In this document: piece by piece, positions 34,301-43,000 of the stretch | Layout of the letters: each line of letters opens with the position of its first letter | How positions within the stretch are numbered: the first letter of the stretch is position 1 | Source of the DNA: Progne subis subis | Lineage: Eukaryota; Chordata; Aves; Passeriformes; Hirundinidae | Assembly (NCBI GenBank): GCA_022316685.1 | Contig: JAKJHU010000039.1 | Span: 7,497,808-7,561,807, forward strand | DNA: 64,000 nt | Direction of reading: 5' to 3' | Position numbers and translations under genes: made by a program | The notes under the pieces: model-generated | The model's input: the letters and a program-made list of their open reading frames with translations, nothing else | Databases searched by the model: none | Told to the model about the DNA's origin: nothing

Positions 34301-37046
34301 AAAAAAAATCCCTTTTTTTAAGAACAGTTACTTTTAGTACAGATACCATGTTAGTCTGTTCTAGAAATTATTAGACAATCAATCAGTTTCAAGCACAGCT
34401 GAAATACAAACCCCAAAATGATACATTAAGAGCTATATCCATGTTATTCACAACACATGGAGATGAACAGCAGACATTCTTCAACTAAAGATTACTCTTC
34501 TCCAGTTTAGATGCTAAGAAAGATCTTTAAACAAATTTCTTACACTTTACAGAGATTTTTTCAAAGAAATGTCAGTGTCATAGAATCATAGAATGGTTTG
34601 GGTTGGAAGGAACCCTAAGGATGACCCAGCTCCAAACCTCTACCATGGACAGGGGCACCTTCCACTAGACAAGATTGTCAAAACCCCTTCTAACCTGACC
34701 TTGAACACTTCCAGGGATGAGACATCCACCCCTTGTCTGGGCAACCTGTTCCAATGCCTCACCAACCTCACAGTATAGAATTCTTCCTAGCACTTATATC
34801 TACATCTCTCCACATCCAGTTTAGAACTATTCACTCTTGTCCTATCTGCCCACATTAAAAAGAAAAAAAAAAAAAAAAAAAAAAAATCACACTTCTTCCT
34901 CTTTGTAACCCTCCCCTTTAAGTACTGGAAGGTTCTTTAAGAGTCTCCCTGATGCATTCTCTTCTCCAGGCTAAATAACCCCAACTCTCCTAGCCTGTCT
35001 TCACAGTAGAGGTGTTCCAGCTCTCTGACCATCTGTGTGGTACTTGATGGACACACTCTCACAGGTCCTTCTTATGCAGGGGGACCCAGACTTGGATGCA
35101 ATACAGCCACCCAGCCAATTTCTAATCCACCAAGTGGTCCATCCATCAACTCCGAGTCTCTCCAGTTCAGAGACAAGGATGTCATCTAGGACAGTGACTA
35201 AACGCTTTGCAGAAGTCCAGGTCGATGACACCAATAACTCTTCCCTCATCCACCACCACTGTACAAGGCCACCACATTTGTTAGCAGAACAAATACTTTT
35301 TCCATTCTGTCATCTGTTTAAATTCAAGTCAATTTCTGTAGTACTGGCAACTCACGGTACTATCCCATTCTACCACATACAAACAGGTGGTAGAGGAAAA
35401 AAAATAAGAGAAAAACTAATTCAAAACTATAATGGTGGAGTTGAGAGAAGAGTTCAAGGTGCTTCACAAGGCTCTAATCAATTTGTGTGGTTTATAAGTA
35501 CCGTTTCACTTTTTCTTTATAGGTGATTACCTACATAAGAAGTTGAGAAAATTGAATACAGTCCTGCTCTTGAAACTTTTACTGCAGCCTACATCATCCC
35601 TTAAGATGTCCCAATGTCTAAGAACAGCGCTGCAGTATTACAAAGATATGATTTCAAAGCTCAATTCATACCTAAGTTAAAGCCAAAATTCCTGTATCCA
35701 GGTAGATTCTCAATAACCACAATGGGACTTATGAGAGTGTTATGGAACCCAATTACAAGGTAATGACACAAGCATCCCAATATTCCATACAAAATACTAG
35801 AAAATGTGCAAAGGAAATGATTAAAAAAAGAGAATCCTTACCTGCTGTTGTTGATTTTCCAACTCCCCCTTTTCCAGAAGCCACAACCACCACCTGCTTA
35901 ACTCCTTCTATAGGCTTCTGCTTTGGCAGCCCTCGTGACAGGATTCGAGCACGTTTGTCCCTCAGAGCCTCATCCCCAGAGCTTGAGGACTAACAAAACC
36001 AAAAAGTAAGTGAATGCATGTACACCAACCTGGAGTTTTCGCAGAGAAAGCTGACAGGAAGGAACCTACTTGCACATTAAGAAATTTTCACTACTTGTCT
36101 AAGAAAAGCGTTCTGCACAGGGGCTCTCCCAAAGGGAGTCTGCTTCACAGGCAGACAAAGTCTGGGCTAAAACTTAAAGTAACTCCAGTCACATGGGGTT
36201 TTTTTGACAAACACTTCAATACGATTGATCTCAAGACTTAAAGAAAAAAAAAAAATGTGTTGAAATACACCGAAACACTGCATAGAAGTCGGAAGCTTTA
36301 TGAAACAGACTATGAAACAGACTAGACTTGGCAGTCCTTTTGGTACAGTTGGTTCAGGGACAACAAATAGCAACATAGCGAAGGAGCGGGAAGCCGAGGT
36401 GCTGCGGGCGGGCGGTGCCGGACAGGCAGCTGTCCGAGGAGCCGAGCCACAGGCACCGCACAGGCGCGGGTGCGCTGGAGCGCGCCCCGCTCCGCTGCTC
36501 CCGCCGCAGAAGAGCCACACGCGGGGCCCCCAGGACCGGACGGATGCAGCAGCCGAGCTGAGTATCCCCGCAGGCAGCGTCCCACCTGCTCCCGGCTGGC
36601 ACAATGGTAGTGCCACGGGTGCCTACCGCCACGCACCGCTCCCACGGAGTTCACGCGGGTCCGGGTAAAAAGCGGATTGACCCCATCCATTTTTCCTCTC
36701 CCGGCGCTGCCCCAGACCGGCCTCCGCCGCCAACGCCTGCAGCGACCGCATTCCCCGTCTCGCAGGGACGCCGCTGTTGAAGCGGCTGCCGCAGGACACG
36801 GCCCGTCAGGGCACCCGCGCACGGACAGACCGTCCCGCTCCCACGGCACCCCCGCAAGCACAGAGACGGCCCGGCCCTCGCCCGCCCCGCTCCGCTCCCG
36901 CCGCACTCACCGCGAAGCCAGCGGACAGAGCGGCGCAGGCGGCGGGCGCGCAGCCCGGGCCGCCCCGCCGCGCTGCCGGAGCCCTCCCGCTGCCGGGCAG
37001 GAGGCGGGCGGCACGCAGCACCCAGCGCCAGGACAGCACCTCCCAT
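10667..37046 (-). CDS. NUBPL: NUBPL gene (IND1), 5' part: coding exons 1-6, gene continues off the left edge
   Basis: NUBPL is a mitochondrial P-loop NTPase of the Mrp/NBP35 (MinD/ParA-like) family. It carries iron-sulfur clusters for assembly of respiratory complex I (known of the family). Six exons are joined here by GT-AG sites with matching phases. The protein runs: presequence (exon 1), the [14 protein letters not shown] segment and deviant Walker [10 protein letters not shown] (exon 2), [10 protein letters not shown] (exon 3), [20 protein letters not shown] (exon 4), [12 protein letters not shown] (exon 5) and [10 protein letters not shown]...[19 protein letters not shown] (exon 6). All match my memory of the human protein closely. 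Introns 1-5 are about 0.92, 2.6, 10.6, 11.7 and 0.09 kb. The exons encoding the DMPPGTGD region and the C-terminal cysteines were not found and must lie beyond position 1. About 180 of roughly 320 residues are covered. The promoter is the CpG island at 36.4-37.3 kb. Exon 1 has a frame conflict, described separately. Confidence 0.93.
10758..10847 (-). other. NUBPL: 90-bp NUBPL intron 5
   Basis: It starts GTGAGC and ends TTGTTTCAG with a short pyrimidine stretch. Neighbouring introns are 11.7 kb and more than 10.6 kb, so exons 5 and 6 act as one tight pair. Confidence 0.9.
10848..10887 (-). CDS. NUBPL: NUBPL exon 5 (40 bp, [12 protein letters not shown])
   Basis: Acceptor TTTTAG|AA and donor GCATG|GTGAGC bound a 40-bp exon. 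Two bases complete the split codon from exon 4 (Lys), then [12 protein letters not shown] follows, with two bases left for a Cys codon finished by exon 6. Human NUBPL reads NLMRPLLNYGIAC. Only 90 bp of intron separate it from exon 6. Confidence 0.95.
14075..14395 (+). mobile_element. ERV-type LTR relic
   Basis: Ordered landmarks match an avian LTR type that I recognise: TGGGCTGGGATACAGTTACA, TTTGTTTTGGATTTATG, TCTGCTTCTCACACCACCCC, ACTGGGAGGGGACACAGC, GGGATATCCCACTCCATATG, TCATGCTCAGCA and GTTTGTCTTCCCAAATAACA. No internal region or target duplication was found, and it is truncated on the right. It is the same type as 16415-16690. Confidence 0.7.
14711..14750 (+). repeat. (GGAC)n-type microsatellite
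   Basis: Imperfect purine-rich tetranucleotide repeats (GAAA, then GGAC/AGAC) over about 40 bp. Confidence 0.9.
16327..16354 (+). repeat. A28 homopolymer
   Basis: Uninterrupted adenines preceded by a C-rich stretch (CCCCCATCCC...CCCC). No retrocopy was recognised to its left. Confidence 0.95.
16415..16690 (+). mobile_element. ERV-type LTR relic, same type as 14075-14395
   Basis: It begins TGTGCTGATTTTGACCAAGA and keeps GTGTTTTGGATTTCTGACT, AGCAGTGCTTACACAGA, CTGGGAGGGGACACA, GGGATATCCCACACCATATG and AGCATATAAATG. The right end is lost and no target duplication was seen. Confidence 0.75.
17963..18014 (+). repeat. G-tract (G11-A-G7) followed by T-tract
   Basis: Eleven G, one A, seven G, then AGG, followed by GTTTTG repeats and a T run. 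It is a plausible G-quadruplex former in intron 4. Confidence 0.9.
19518..19567 (+). repeat. TA/GA-rich simple repeat
   Basis: Alternating AT interrupted by GAGAGAG, then TATATATACACAC. An ordinary dinucleotide repeat. Confidence 0.8.
21040..21455 (+). mobile_element. CR1 LINE fragment with intact 3' terminus
   Basis: Ordered CR1 landmarks in sense direction: AGAAAGAAAGGCTCCAGGGA, AAAGATGGGCACAAAC, ATGGTTTTAAATTAGAAGAG, TAGGTTCAGACTAGATATAA, AGGTTGCCAGGAGTGG, TTGGATTAGATGATCTTCAA and TTTCAACCCAAACACTTCTA, ending at the CR1 3' motif TTCTATGAT. It is the last 0.4 kb of the element, 5'-truncated as usual. The short minus ORF within it is a shadow. Confidence 0.88.
22563..22653 (-). CDS. NUBPL: NUBPL exon 4 ([18 protein letters not shown])
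   Basis: The 91-bp exon has acceptor CTTACACAG|ACA and donor CCAA|GTAAGT, entering in phase 0 and ending in phase 1. It encodes [20 protein letters not shown] followed by [10 protein letters not shown]. The [10 protein letters not shown] segment holds the conserved Asp residues of the Mrp/NBP35 family that follow the P-loop strand and take part in nucleotide-Mg binding and switching (family knowledge). An ORF reading through the donor adds a spurious tail. Introns on both sides exceed 10 kb. Confidence 0.96.
28301..28329 (+). repeat. A29 homopolymer
   Basis: An uninterrupted adenine run after CATCCTGCTG. No retrocopy was recognised upstream. Confidence 0.95.
29102..29149 (+). repeat. Two A-tracts (A25 and A11) just left of the intronic CpG island
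   Basis: A25 at 29102-29126, GCTGGAATGT, then A11. About 140 bp before the GC-rich block begins. Confidence 0.9.
29290..29660. promoter_or_regulatory. Isolated CpG island inside NUBPL intron 3
   Basis: About 370 bp of very GC-rich, CpG-dense DNA (for example GCGCGGCGCGGCGCGGCGGG at 29379-29398) set in AT-rich intron, 4 kb from exon 3 and 7 kb from the NUBPL promoter. It has open frames on both strands, as expected of GC-rich DNA, and none has a recognised domain. A CTCF-like core (reverse of CCGGCAGGGGGCGCTGC) lies at 29436-29452. It may be an alternative or antisense promoter, a GC-rich insertion from a retroelement, or an insulator. No TATA box or splice-linked ORF was found. Confidence 0.7.
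30340..30445 (+). repeat. A/C-rich low-complexity tract
   Basis: CAAAAACAAAACCAACCAACC and variants, ending in (CA)n, A11 and CCCAAAAACCC. The complement makes a spurious Val/Phe-rich ORF. Confidence 0.85.
30535..30665 (+). repeat. Probable MIR-type SINE relic
   Basis: GAACTCACAAGCTCTAATCC, TGGCTCTGCCAACAACACTG, TGTGACTGTGACAATGTCCA and GCCTTAGTATTTC follow the order of a MIR core (TCCTGGCTCTGCCAC, TGTGTGACCTTGGGCAA, GCCTCAGTTTC). Ancient and diverged. Confidence 0.5.
33222..33256 (-). CDS. NUBPL: NUBPL exon 3 (35-bp exon, [11 protein letters not shown])
   Basis: A very short exon bounded by acceptor CTTACAG|TA and donor TCG|GTAAGT. It takes one base from exon 2 (completing Val), then codes [11 protein letters not shown] and ends in phase 0. 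This is the helix after the Walker A loop; human NUBPL has [12 protein letters not shown]. Its size and AT-rich surroundings would make it easy to miss by ORF size alone. Phase fits both neighbours exactly. Confidence 0.95.
33257..35841 (-). other. NUBPL: NUBPL intron 2
   Basis: A 2.6-kb intron, AT-rich at 33.3-34.5 kb, then occupied by a CR1 copy. Nothing else recognised. Confidence 0.85.
34578..35290 (-). mobile_element. CR1 LINE, internally deleted, with A24 insertion
   Basis: Reading plus, it starts with the 3' microsatellite TCATAGAATCATAGAATGG, then GTTTGGGTTGGAAGGAACCC, AACACTTCCAGGGATGAG, GGGCAACCTGTTCCAATGCC, TCTTCTCCAGGCTAAATAAC and TTCACAGTAGAGGTGTTCCA: a CR1 3' region in reverse. 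Further right the minus strand codes [20 protein letters not shown], the CR1 reverse-transcriptase segment after the active site. This joins almost directly to the C-terminal or 3' region at about 35100, so most of the rest of the RT domain is missing. A run of 24 A at 34863-34886 interrupts it. A dead element in intron 2. Confidence 0.92.
35842..35989 (-). CDS. NUBPL: NUBPL exon 2 (deviant Walker A nucleotide-binding loop)
   Basis: The 148-bp exon has acceptor TTTTGTTAG|TCC and donor GCAG|GTAAGG. It starts in phase 0 and ends in phase 1, coding 49 residues plus one base. It contains [17 protein letters not shown] followed by [17 protein letters not shown]. The KGGVGKST stretch is the deviant Walker A motif of MinD/ParA/Mrp ATPases, with a signature lysine near the start of the loop and a second before Ser-Thr. 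If exon 1 supplies 45 residues, the motif sits at about residues 84-92. Nearly every residue from RGLPKQ to KSTTA matches human NUBPL as I know it. The region before it ([15 protein letters not shown]) is more divergent. A plus-strand ORF here is a shadow. Confidence 0.97.
35990..36910 (-). other. NUBPL: NUBPL intron 1
   Basis: A 921-bp intron, AT-rich next to exon 2 and GC-rich from about 36370, where it is part of the promoter CpG island. ORFs on both strands of the GC-rich part are shadows. Confidence 0.8.
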
Positions 37047-37345
37047 GGCCGCGGCCGCCCCGGGCGCGCTGAGATGGCGCCGTGCGGCCGCGCCTCAGCC
37101 CGCCCCCCGCGCCGCGCTCCGCCTGCTGCCCCGCCGGCGGGCCTGGCCTGGCCTGGCCTGGGAGGGCCCCGCAGCCCCGGGGGCAGCGCGCCGCTTGCCG
37201 AAGCTGAGGGTGTGGCGCCGAACGGTGCCGCGGCTCCGGAGCTGCGGGAAGCGACCCGCGCCCTCCCGCCGGGCAGTGGCAGTGGGAAGCAGCAGCACGG
37301 AGAGCAGATCCCTGCCGCTGTCTGTCCGTAAGGAAACAGGGACCA
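36370..37345. promoter_or_regulatory. NUBPL: CpG island: NUBPL promoter, exon 1 and start of intron 1
   Basis: About 1 kb of dense CpG covering NUBPL exon 1. Transcription must start to the right of 37046 on the minus strand. No TATA box is evident, as usual for housekeeping CpG promoters. The CTGGCCTGGCCTGGCCTGGG run at 37142-37161 is a short internal repeat in the 5' flank or UTR. The nearest plus-strand gene is 14.6 kb away, so any divergent transcript would be noncoding or unannotated. Confidence 0.85.
36911..37046 (-). CDS. NUBPL: NUBPL exon 1 (mitochondrial presequence; start codon one base out of frame)
   Basis: The exon ends at a good donor (GCG|GTGAGT, exon base 36911). The only ATG in a strong Kozak context (GCGGCCATGG) is at 37046-37044, giving 136 bp. 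Exon 2 enters in phase 0, so exon 1 should be a multiple of three, and 136 leaves one base over. The frame continuous with exon 2 reads [20 protein letters not shown] directly after the ATG and ends CAALSAGFA. It is rich in Arg and Leu and has no acidic residue after the first Glu, as in mitochondrial targeting sequences, and it aligns with the human ...RQLSGAGS end. The ATG itself lies in the frame [20 protein letters not shown], which would run into the intron. One G too many in the GGG at 37044-37042 explains this. A sequencing or assembly error, a real frameshift, or a different start are all possible. The exon is real with good confidence; the start is uncertain. Confidence 0.7.
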
Positions 37346-37694
37346 AGGGATCACTGGGTGACCGCACGCATTGCAAACTGCCTCGGGATAATTCCTCATA
37401 CTGCTGTATTTGTGCCCGCAGAGGCTCGTTCTGGCGCTCTCTGCAGTGCTTCCTTCGGCTTTGTCGGTGCCTTCTGAATTCTCACCTTGGCCCGCAAAAT
37501 GGTTGGGCAAGAGTTAGTCCTGTCTTGGTTTGTGTCCTCTACACATATAATAAATATATCCCATTTCTTCCTTTGGATCATTACCTAAAAGAGCAAAGAT
37601 ATCTGTAGCTGAGAAAGATGTCACCTCTGTGGTGTTTTTTTGATTATTTTGATTAGGATTTGTTTATTGGTTGGGTTTTTTTAATAATACTAAA

Positions 37695-38060
37695 GCACAG
37701 AATCACAGAATTAGTCAAGTCAGAAGGCCACCACCATGGTCCAACCTCCCTGCTCAAACAGAGTCATTCTAGAGCACATGGTACAAGATTGCATCCAGAT
37801 GGTTCTTAAATATTTCCAGTGAGGGAGACCCCACAGCCTCTCTTCTGTTCCAGTGGTAGGTCACCTGCACAATGAAGTTGCTTTTCCTCAAATTCAGGTG
37901 GAAGTTCCTGTGCATCTGTTTCTGCCCATTGCTTCTTGTCAGTGTTGTTTGGCACTCATCATTGTTCTGGTGATAGTTTTGGTTTTCCATCCAGTTTACC
38001 CCCTCTAAGTAGAAGTCCATCAAAACCCATTTCTGTTCCTTACATCATGTGAGGCTTGCT
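37695..38060 (-). mobile_element. CR1 LINE 3' end with ORF2 C-terminus
   Basis: Reading plus, it starts CACAGAATCACAGAATTAG and GGTCCAACCTCCCTGCTCAA. The minus strand then codes NLRKSNFIVQVTYHWNRR and SLEIFKNHLDAILYHVL-stop. This is the characteristic C-terminal end of the avian CR1 ORF2 polyprotein (family pattern HWN...SPSLEIFK.RLDA). It is 5'-truncated and inactive, about 650 bp upstream of the NUBPL start. Confidence 0.9.
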
Positions 38061-39182
38061 TAAAGCTTTAAGACACACATCTCCTGCTTCTCTCCCACTT
38101 AAAATTCTTGTAATCACCTTCTGGAAGGAGATTAGATTGGTTTAACATGATTTGCTCTTAAAATTCCATGAATAGTCCTTATTCAGGTAAGTGCTATTAC
38201 AGAAAAAATTCAGATCTTAGCACTTTCAGTTCATTAGTTTGCAAATATAAAATACAACATAAACAGTGTCTTTGGTTAGTATCTGTTGTAATATGTAATG
38301 GATCAGAGGATTTTACATCAGTTTAAAGTGTTACGATAACCATTTCCTCTCTTGCACAGTGAGCAGAATTCTCACCATTTTCAATGTTTTTTTTTAATTA
38401 TACTATTAAAAGCTCCCATCAAGCATTTTGCTAAATCCCGCCATTTCCAGTGCTCAGATACAAAACATAAATTATAATGCTGAAAATCTGAGGTTTTTCT
38501 CCTATCCTTGAAGTGATTCTCATTCAACCCACATGAGCATATTTTACATATCTATAGACACCTATATTTTGCATTTCCACAGACACCTGAAGATTTTTCA
38601 TTCCCCAATAATTTACTGTCAAACCAAACTGAAAAAAGAACACTGAAAACTAACAAGACGCTTCATTTTGAAACTGTGATATAGATGTGCCTCCAGGGCT
38701 TTTTTTCCACTGCATCTGGAAACTATGTTACCTCTTGTGTTGCAATGTGTTTTACGACAAAACATACAGTGACACTCGCATTGCAGGAAATTTGCATAAT
38801 TATTTTTCCTACCTCAAGCAGTCAGAGGTAGTGTAAGAGTGCAAGATCCAGTACACGTCCCATCAATGGAATTGGTGCTGCAGGATCACGGGTAGGCACA
38901 CACTTGAGATATGTGTCACTTCAAGGTCTTTACAGACAAAAGAACATGGTGAAACATAAGAGACTGTCATTGTAGAAGACGCACATAAAGAGTGCTTCGG
39001 TAAAACTCTAGAAGGCTTCAAGCATAGCACTTTGTTATCCAGAAGTCTCTTACACCTTTTCTATGTAGCCTCCCATAAGCAGCTCTGGCTCTTCCTCCTG
39101 CAGTTCCATCTCTCTCCTGCCTGTCCCTAGCACAGCCACCTAAGCCTGTCTGTCCCTCGTATGACATCTTACCCTTTCTGTC

Positions 39183-39985
39183 TGTCTCAGTTTGAAAGAC
39201 AGGTGTCTGCTGGGAGGGCAGGGCCTCTCTTGGAATGAAGAATTCAAACCTTCTCCCTCCAAATCACTATAATTCAGAAAATTAAAGGGCTCTCAGGTAG
39301 AGGTATGGAGATGGGAATAACATTTTTTACTAATATGTATAACAAGGCAAACAAACAACAACTACCACATTAATAATAAACAGAACCAAGAACCCAGTGG
39401 CAGGTTCCCCGAGCACAGGCACTTTACCCTTTGGTGCAGTTCAGCTCACAGCCGCCAGGGGCGCTGGGGGCTCCCGGCGGGCAGGGCAGGTGTGATAATC
39501 CCCCCGTGGCTGCAGGGGGCGCTGTGGCGCGGTGTCGGAGAGCACACGGTAATGGCGGCTCGGCCCGGACGGGAGGAGCTGGATCCGGAACCCCGGAGGT
39601 GAGGCTGAACTTGCAGGATGTCTTGGCAGGCACGGGGTGCGGGCTACAGAGTAGCGAAAAGCTCGGAGCAGTGCCGGAGAAGCAGTAGGGGGGTGGTACA
39701 ATAGCGACCCCGCTCTCAGCACTGCGACAGGCCTCTCCTCCAGCAAGGCAGGAGATAACAAGGCTCTAGTTCAGTGGCTGCTTCCAGGAGCACAGGCTCA
39801 CCCCACTCCAGAAGAAACAGGACCAAGCTGGACTTCTGTAGCTGGAGTGAGTTCTTTTCCCCGAGTAGCAGCTACACCGCTTTCCTCTGAAGGCTCAGAT
39901 CGAGTGTTTCCCCTCATCTCAAGTACCCAGCCATCAGTGCATCCTAGCAACACAATGGGGAAAAAAATTCCACCGGTAACAAGTA
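39183..39985 (-). mobile_element. ERV-type LTR-like element, minus orientation, GC-rich at its right
   Basis: The left end TGTCTCAGTTTGAAAGACAG, followed by GGTGTCTGCTGGGAGGGCAG, TTCTCCCTCCAAATCAC and GGGCTCTCAGGTAGAGGTAT, matches an LTR type that I associate with songbirds, in reverse complement (the element ends ...CTGAGACA). A CpG-rich block at about 39448-39700 (GCCGCCAGGGGCGCTGGGGG, TGCAGGGGGCGCTGTGGC) may be its promoter or leader region. The right boundary is unclear; it may extend past the A-tract to about 40200. No target duplication was found. ORFs here are incidental. Confidence 0.6.
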
Positions 39986-39991
39986 AAGGGG

Positions 39992-40066
<75 letters not shown>
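39992..40066 (+). repeat. A75 homopolymer
   Basis: Seventy-five uninterrupted adenines, then CAAAAAAACCAAACACC. The longest homopolymer in the window. The assembled length should be treated as approximate. Confidence 0.9.
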
Positions 40067-40067
<1 letters not shown>

Positions 40068-43000
40068 AAAAAAAACCAAACACCACCCCAACACTGTCCC
40101 TCACCACAGCGCAACCAGCAGACTCCAATTGAACCCGCTCCCCCTAACTCACTCTTTTATCACACCCATAGCTGTGAGGGCAAGGCTGTTCCCTCTCTTT
40201 GGTAATTAACACCGGTGCAATATATTGGAGTCAAGATTGCCTTTACCGCTGTCTCTCTTCCCATATGATACACTTCTTCATTTTGATAATAGCTCCAACA
40301 CCCGTGACAATAGTACTCAAATGTTTTTGTGAGGTTTTCTAGAGCTGACCTAGCACAAACTAAAATTGAGCTAACAATCCTCAATATTTTTAGTTTTAAT
40401 AATTTATTTTAGCACTGGTTTGTCAACTCGCCTGTTAGTAGGGTAGCTAACATGGCAACAGGTTGTATTGAATATGAATATAAAAAGTAGCATTTGGCCA
40501 TTAGAAAGGGAATCAATTTGCCCAGCAATACAGCATTTACAAAATGCCTTGACTTTAGTGGAATACACAGCAGTTTGATTGAGTAGTGTTTCTATCTCTA
40601 CTGATTGTGAAGACAGTTATATGAATTGTACACTTCTCACAGTTGTTCTTGGCTTCCTATTTAAATTTTAACATTTGAAAATATTGTTATATGTTGTTTG
40701 CCTGATATACTATTGGAGTCCACATACAGTGGTAAAATATGAGTCTAGGAATATGCAACCAAAAATTAACAAAATTTTTACTGCAGACTTGAGTCTTGAT
40801 GGAAACTACAGGTAATCTCAGCATCTTCCAGAAAATTCCACTTCAGACTTTTCAAAAGTGTAACAAAATGAAAAACAATATTTCATTTTAATGCAAATTG
40901 ATAACCTTTTCTCTAAGTAAGTGTAGGAAAAAGCTTCATAGACGCTAAATTACTATTCAGGCTATACAATAACATGATAAAAATAGAACTGATTTTTGAC
41001 TGAAATTAAACTGTCTTATGTTTAAATATATTCTTTCTCTACCCAAAATCAAGTAAGGGTATCCAGGTATAGCTAGGAAAGATTTCTTTCCAAAATAACT
41101 CCAAAATTTTAAAATGTAATACCATTTGAAAAATGACTTGGTAGATAATTGGTTTGTGTACAGTAGGATGTGACTTAAAAAAAACCCCAAAAAACCAGTA
41201 ACAATTTAATATTTTTTCTTTATCATATGTATAAGTATTTCCAATAAATATAAGTCCACATAAGTAGCTTCATCCAATGTGAAAGCTTTGCCTAATCTTA
41301 AACTGAAAAATAAATTGTTTGCTTTCATTCAGTTTCACTAAATAAGGAAGAAGGTCTCAAAGAATTTAGAGCAATTTAGTTTATATTTTGCTTTCCTGTG
41401 GAATTTTAAACAGTGCAGTGCTTCACAGTCAAGGAGAGATGAAAACCTCATTTAAATTGTCACTAGACCCTTCTGAAATCAGTCATCAAGTTCTTCAGGT
41501 TAATATTGTTTTCTATAGTAACAGTCACATCACAGTGAATGTGCAGCTTATATTACAGCAGTTTTTCTAACCTTTAGGAAGTGGTGCAGAAAATTAAAGG
41601 ATTTATTTTGTTAAATATGCCCTTCTGTAACAAAGCCACATAATTTTTCTTAGGTACCTTACATATAGAGATATTCCTTGCATGAATGGAATTAACACAA
41701 ATTAACAAACAGTATTTCCACACCTGAAGATAAAAACAAAAGTTTTGAAACTCTTCCTAAACTTTGACATATATTTTACAATCATTGAATATAGACTGGC
41801 ATTTTCTTGCTTTTCGTCTTTTCTTTTTTTTTTTTTTTCCTTCAGTAATGGAAATAAATTGCAATTATAAGAGAGTCTCAGGGGCAGAAAGAGTCCTGTT
41901 GCTTTAGGCAGTGTACAAATACAAAATAAAAAAAGATGGTGACTTTCCTAAAAGCTTCAGTAAAGCATTTGACACTATAGATCTGAGTCACTATGATACT
42001 CACAGTTTCAGTTTCTGAAATTATTTTAATTCTGCTCTTCATTCATTTTTCTTAGTAACAAGCTTGTTTTTCAGGAAGCATTTTTGTTAACATCAGAACC
42101 CTGTGCCTAAACAAGTTCTTTGTAGCAAATCAATCTTATTTTATCAATGATACTGAAACATTGAATCAATTGAAACATTACAACAATTTCGGGGGGGGTT
42201 TTGCATATAATAATTATTTTAAAAATCTGGTTAATATTCTAAACCAGCTCAGTTTTGTCCCATAGCCATTCAATACTTTTCTCACAAATCCCTGCAGTAG
42301 TAGTGCAAGGCACCAATAAACTTTGTGTGTGTATGGACCACTTACACAATTATGACAACCTTACACAATTATAGCAACCTGCTCCAGAGGTTCATGTACA
42401 AGGACCAATCTCAGCTGAAAATAACTGTGATCCAAGAACACTTCTGGTTGTCAGAGCACCTTGTATTGTCATGTAGAACTGCAGGGTTCTCTATCACTGT
42501 GAAACTGGAGCACTGATTCTTGGCATACAATCATCTGGTTAATCCTCAACTGTGAATGTAAGTAACTCTTCAAGGTTTTTCACTGAGCCAGAGGTTCTTA
42601 CCTAGTTCTTAACTGCTGGACCAGGATTAGAATATTTTCCTAGTGAGCAAGCCCTGGCCAAAACTATGTCAGGGAGTAAAGATGAGTTGCAATGGCCAAG
42701 ACTATTTGCTGCTGTTGATTCTTAGTACAGATGTAGCCAAGCTCCACAGTGCATTGTTTAATCTGTGTTTTCTGTAACAGGAGCTAAAATTTGTCATATT
42801 TGTGCTGGACTTTATTTGTGGGCACCAAAATGAAGGATTTTTTTAATCTGGATGTGTTCCTCACTGGGACTGTTACTATGACAGCATATCTTTTTTGTCC
42901 TATAAGCAACAGAGTATCCAAGGAAAGATTAAGCATCTGTAATTGAGAATAAAATATCCTATTACAGAGTAATTGTTTTTTTCTGTTAATCATAAAAATG

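Noticed and set aside
35035..35526. 163-codon plus-strand ORF
   Set aside because: Mostly the antisense of a CR1 element; the real CR1 coding sense is minus.
36300..37608. Many long ORFs on both strands around the NUBPL promoter
   Set aside because: CpG-island shadows. Only the exon 1 frame joined to exon 2 is supported by splice site and phase.
39847..40209. ORFs with poly-Lys or poly-Phe
   Set aside because: Translation of the 75-nt A-tract.
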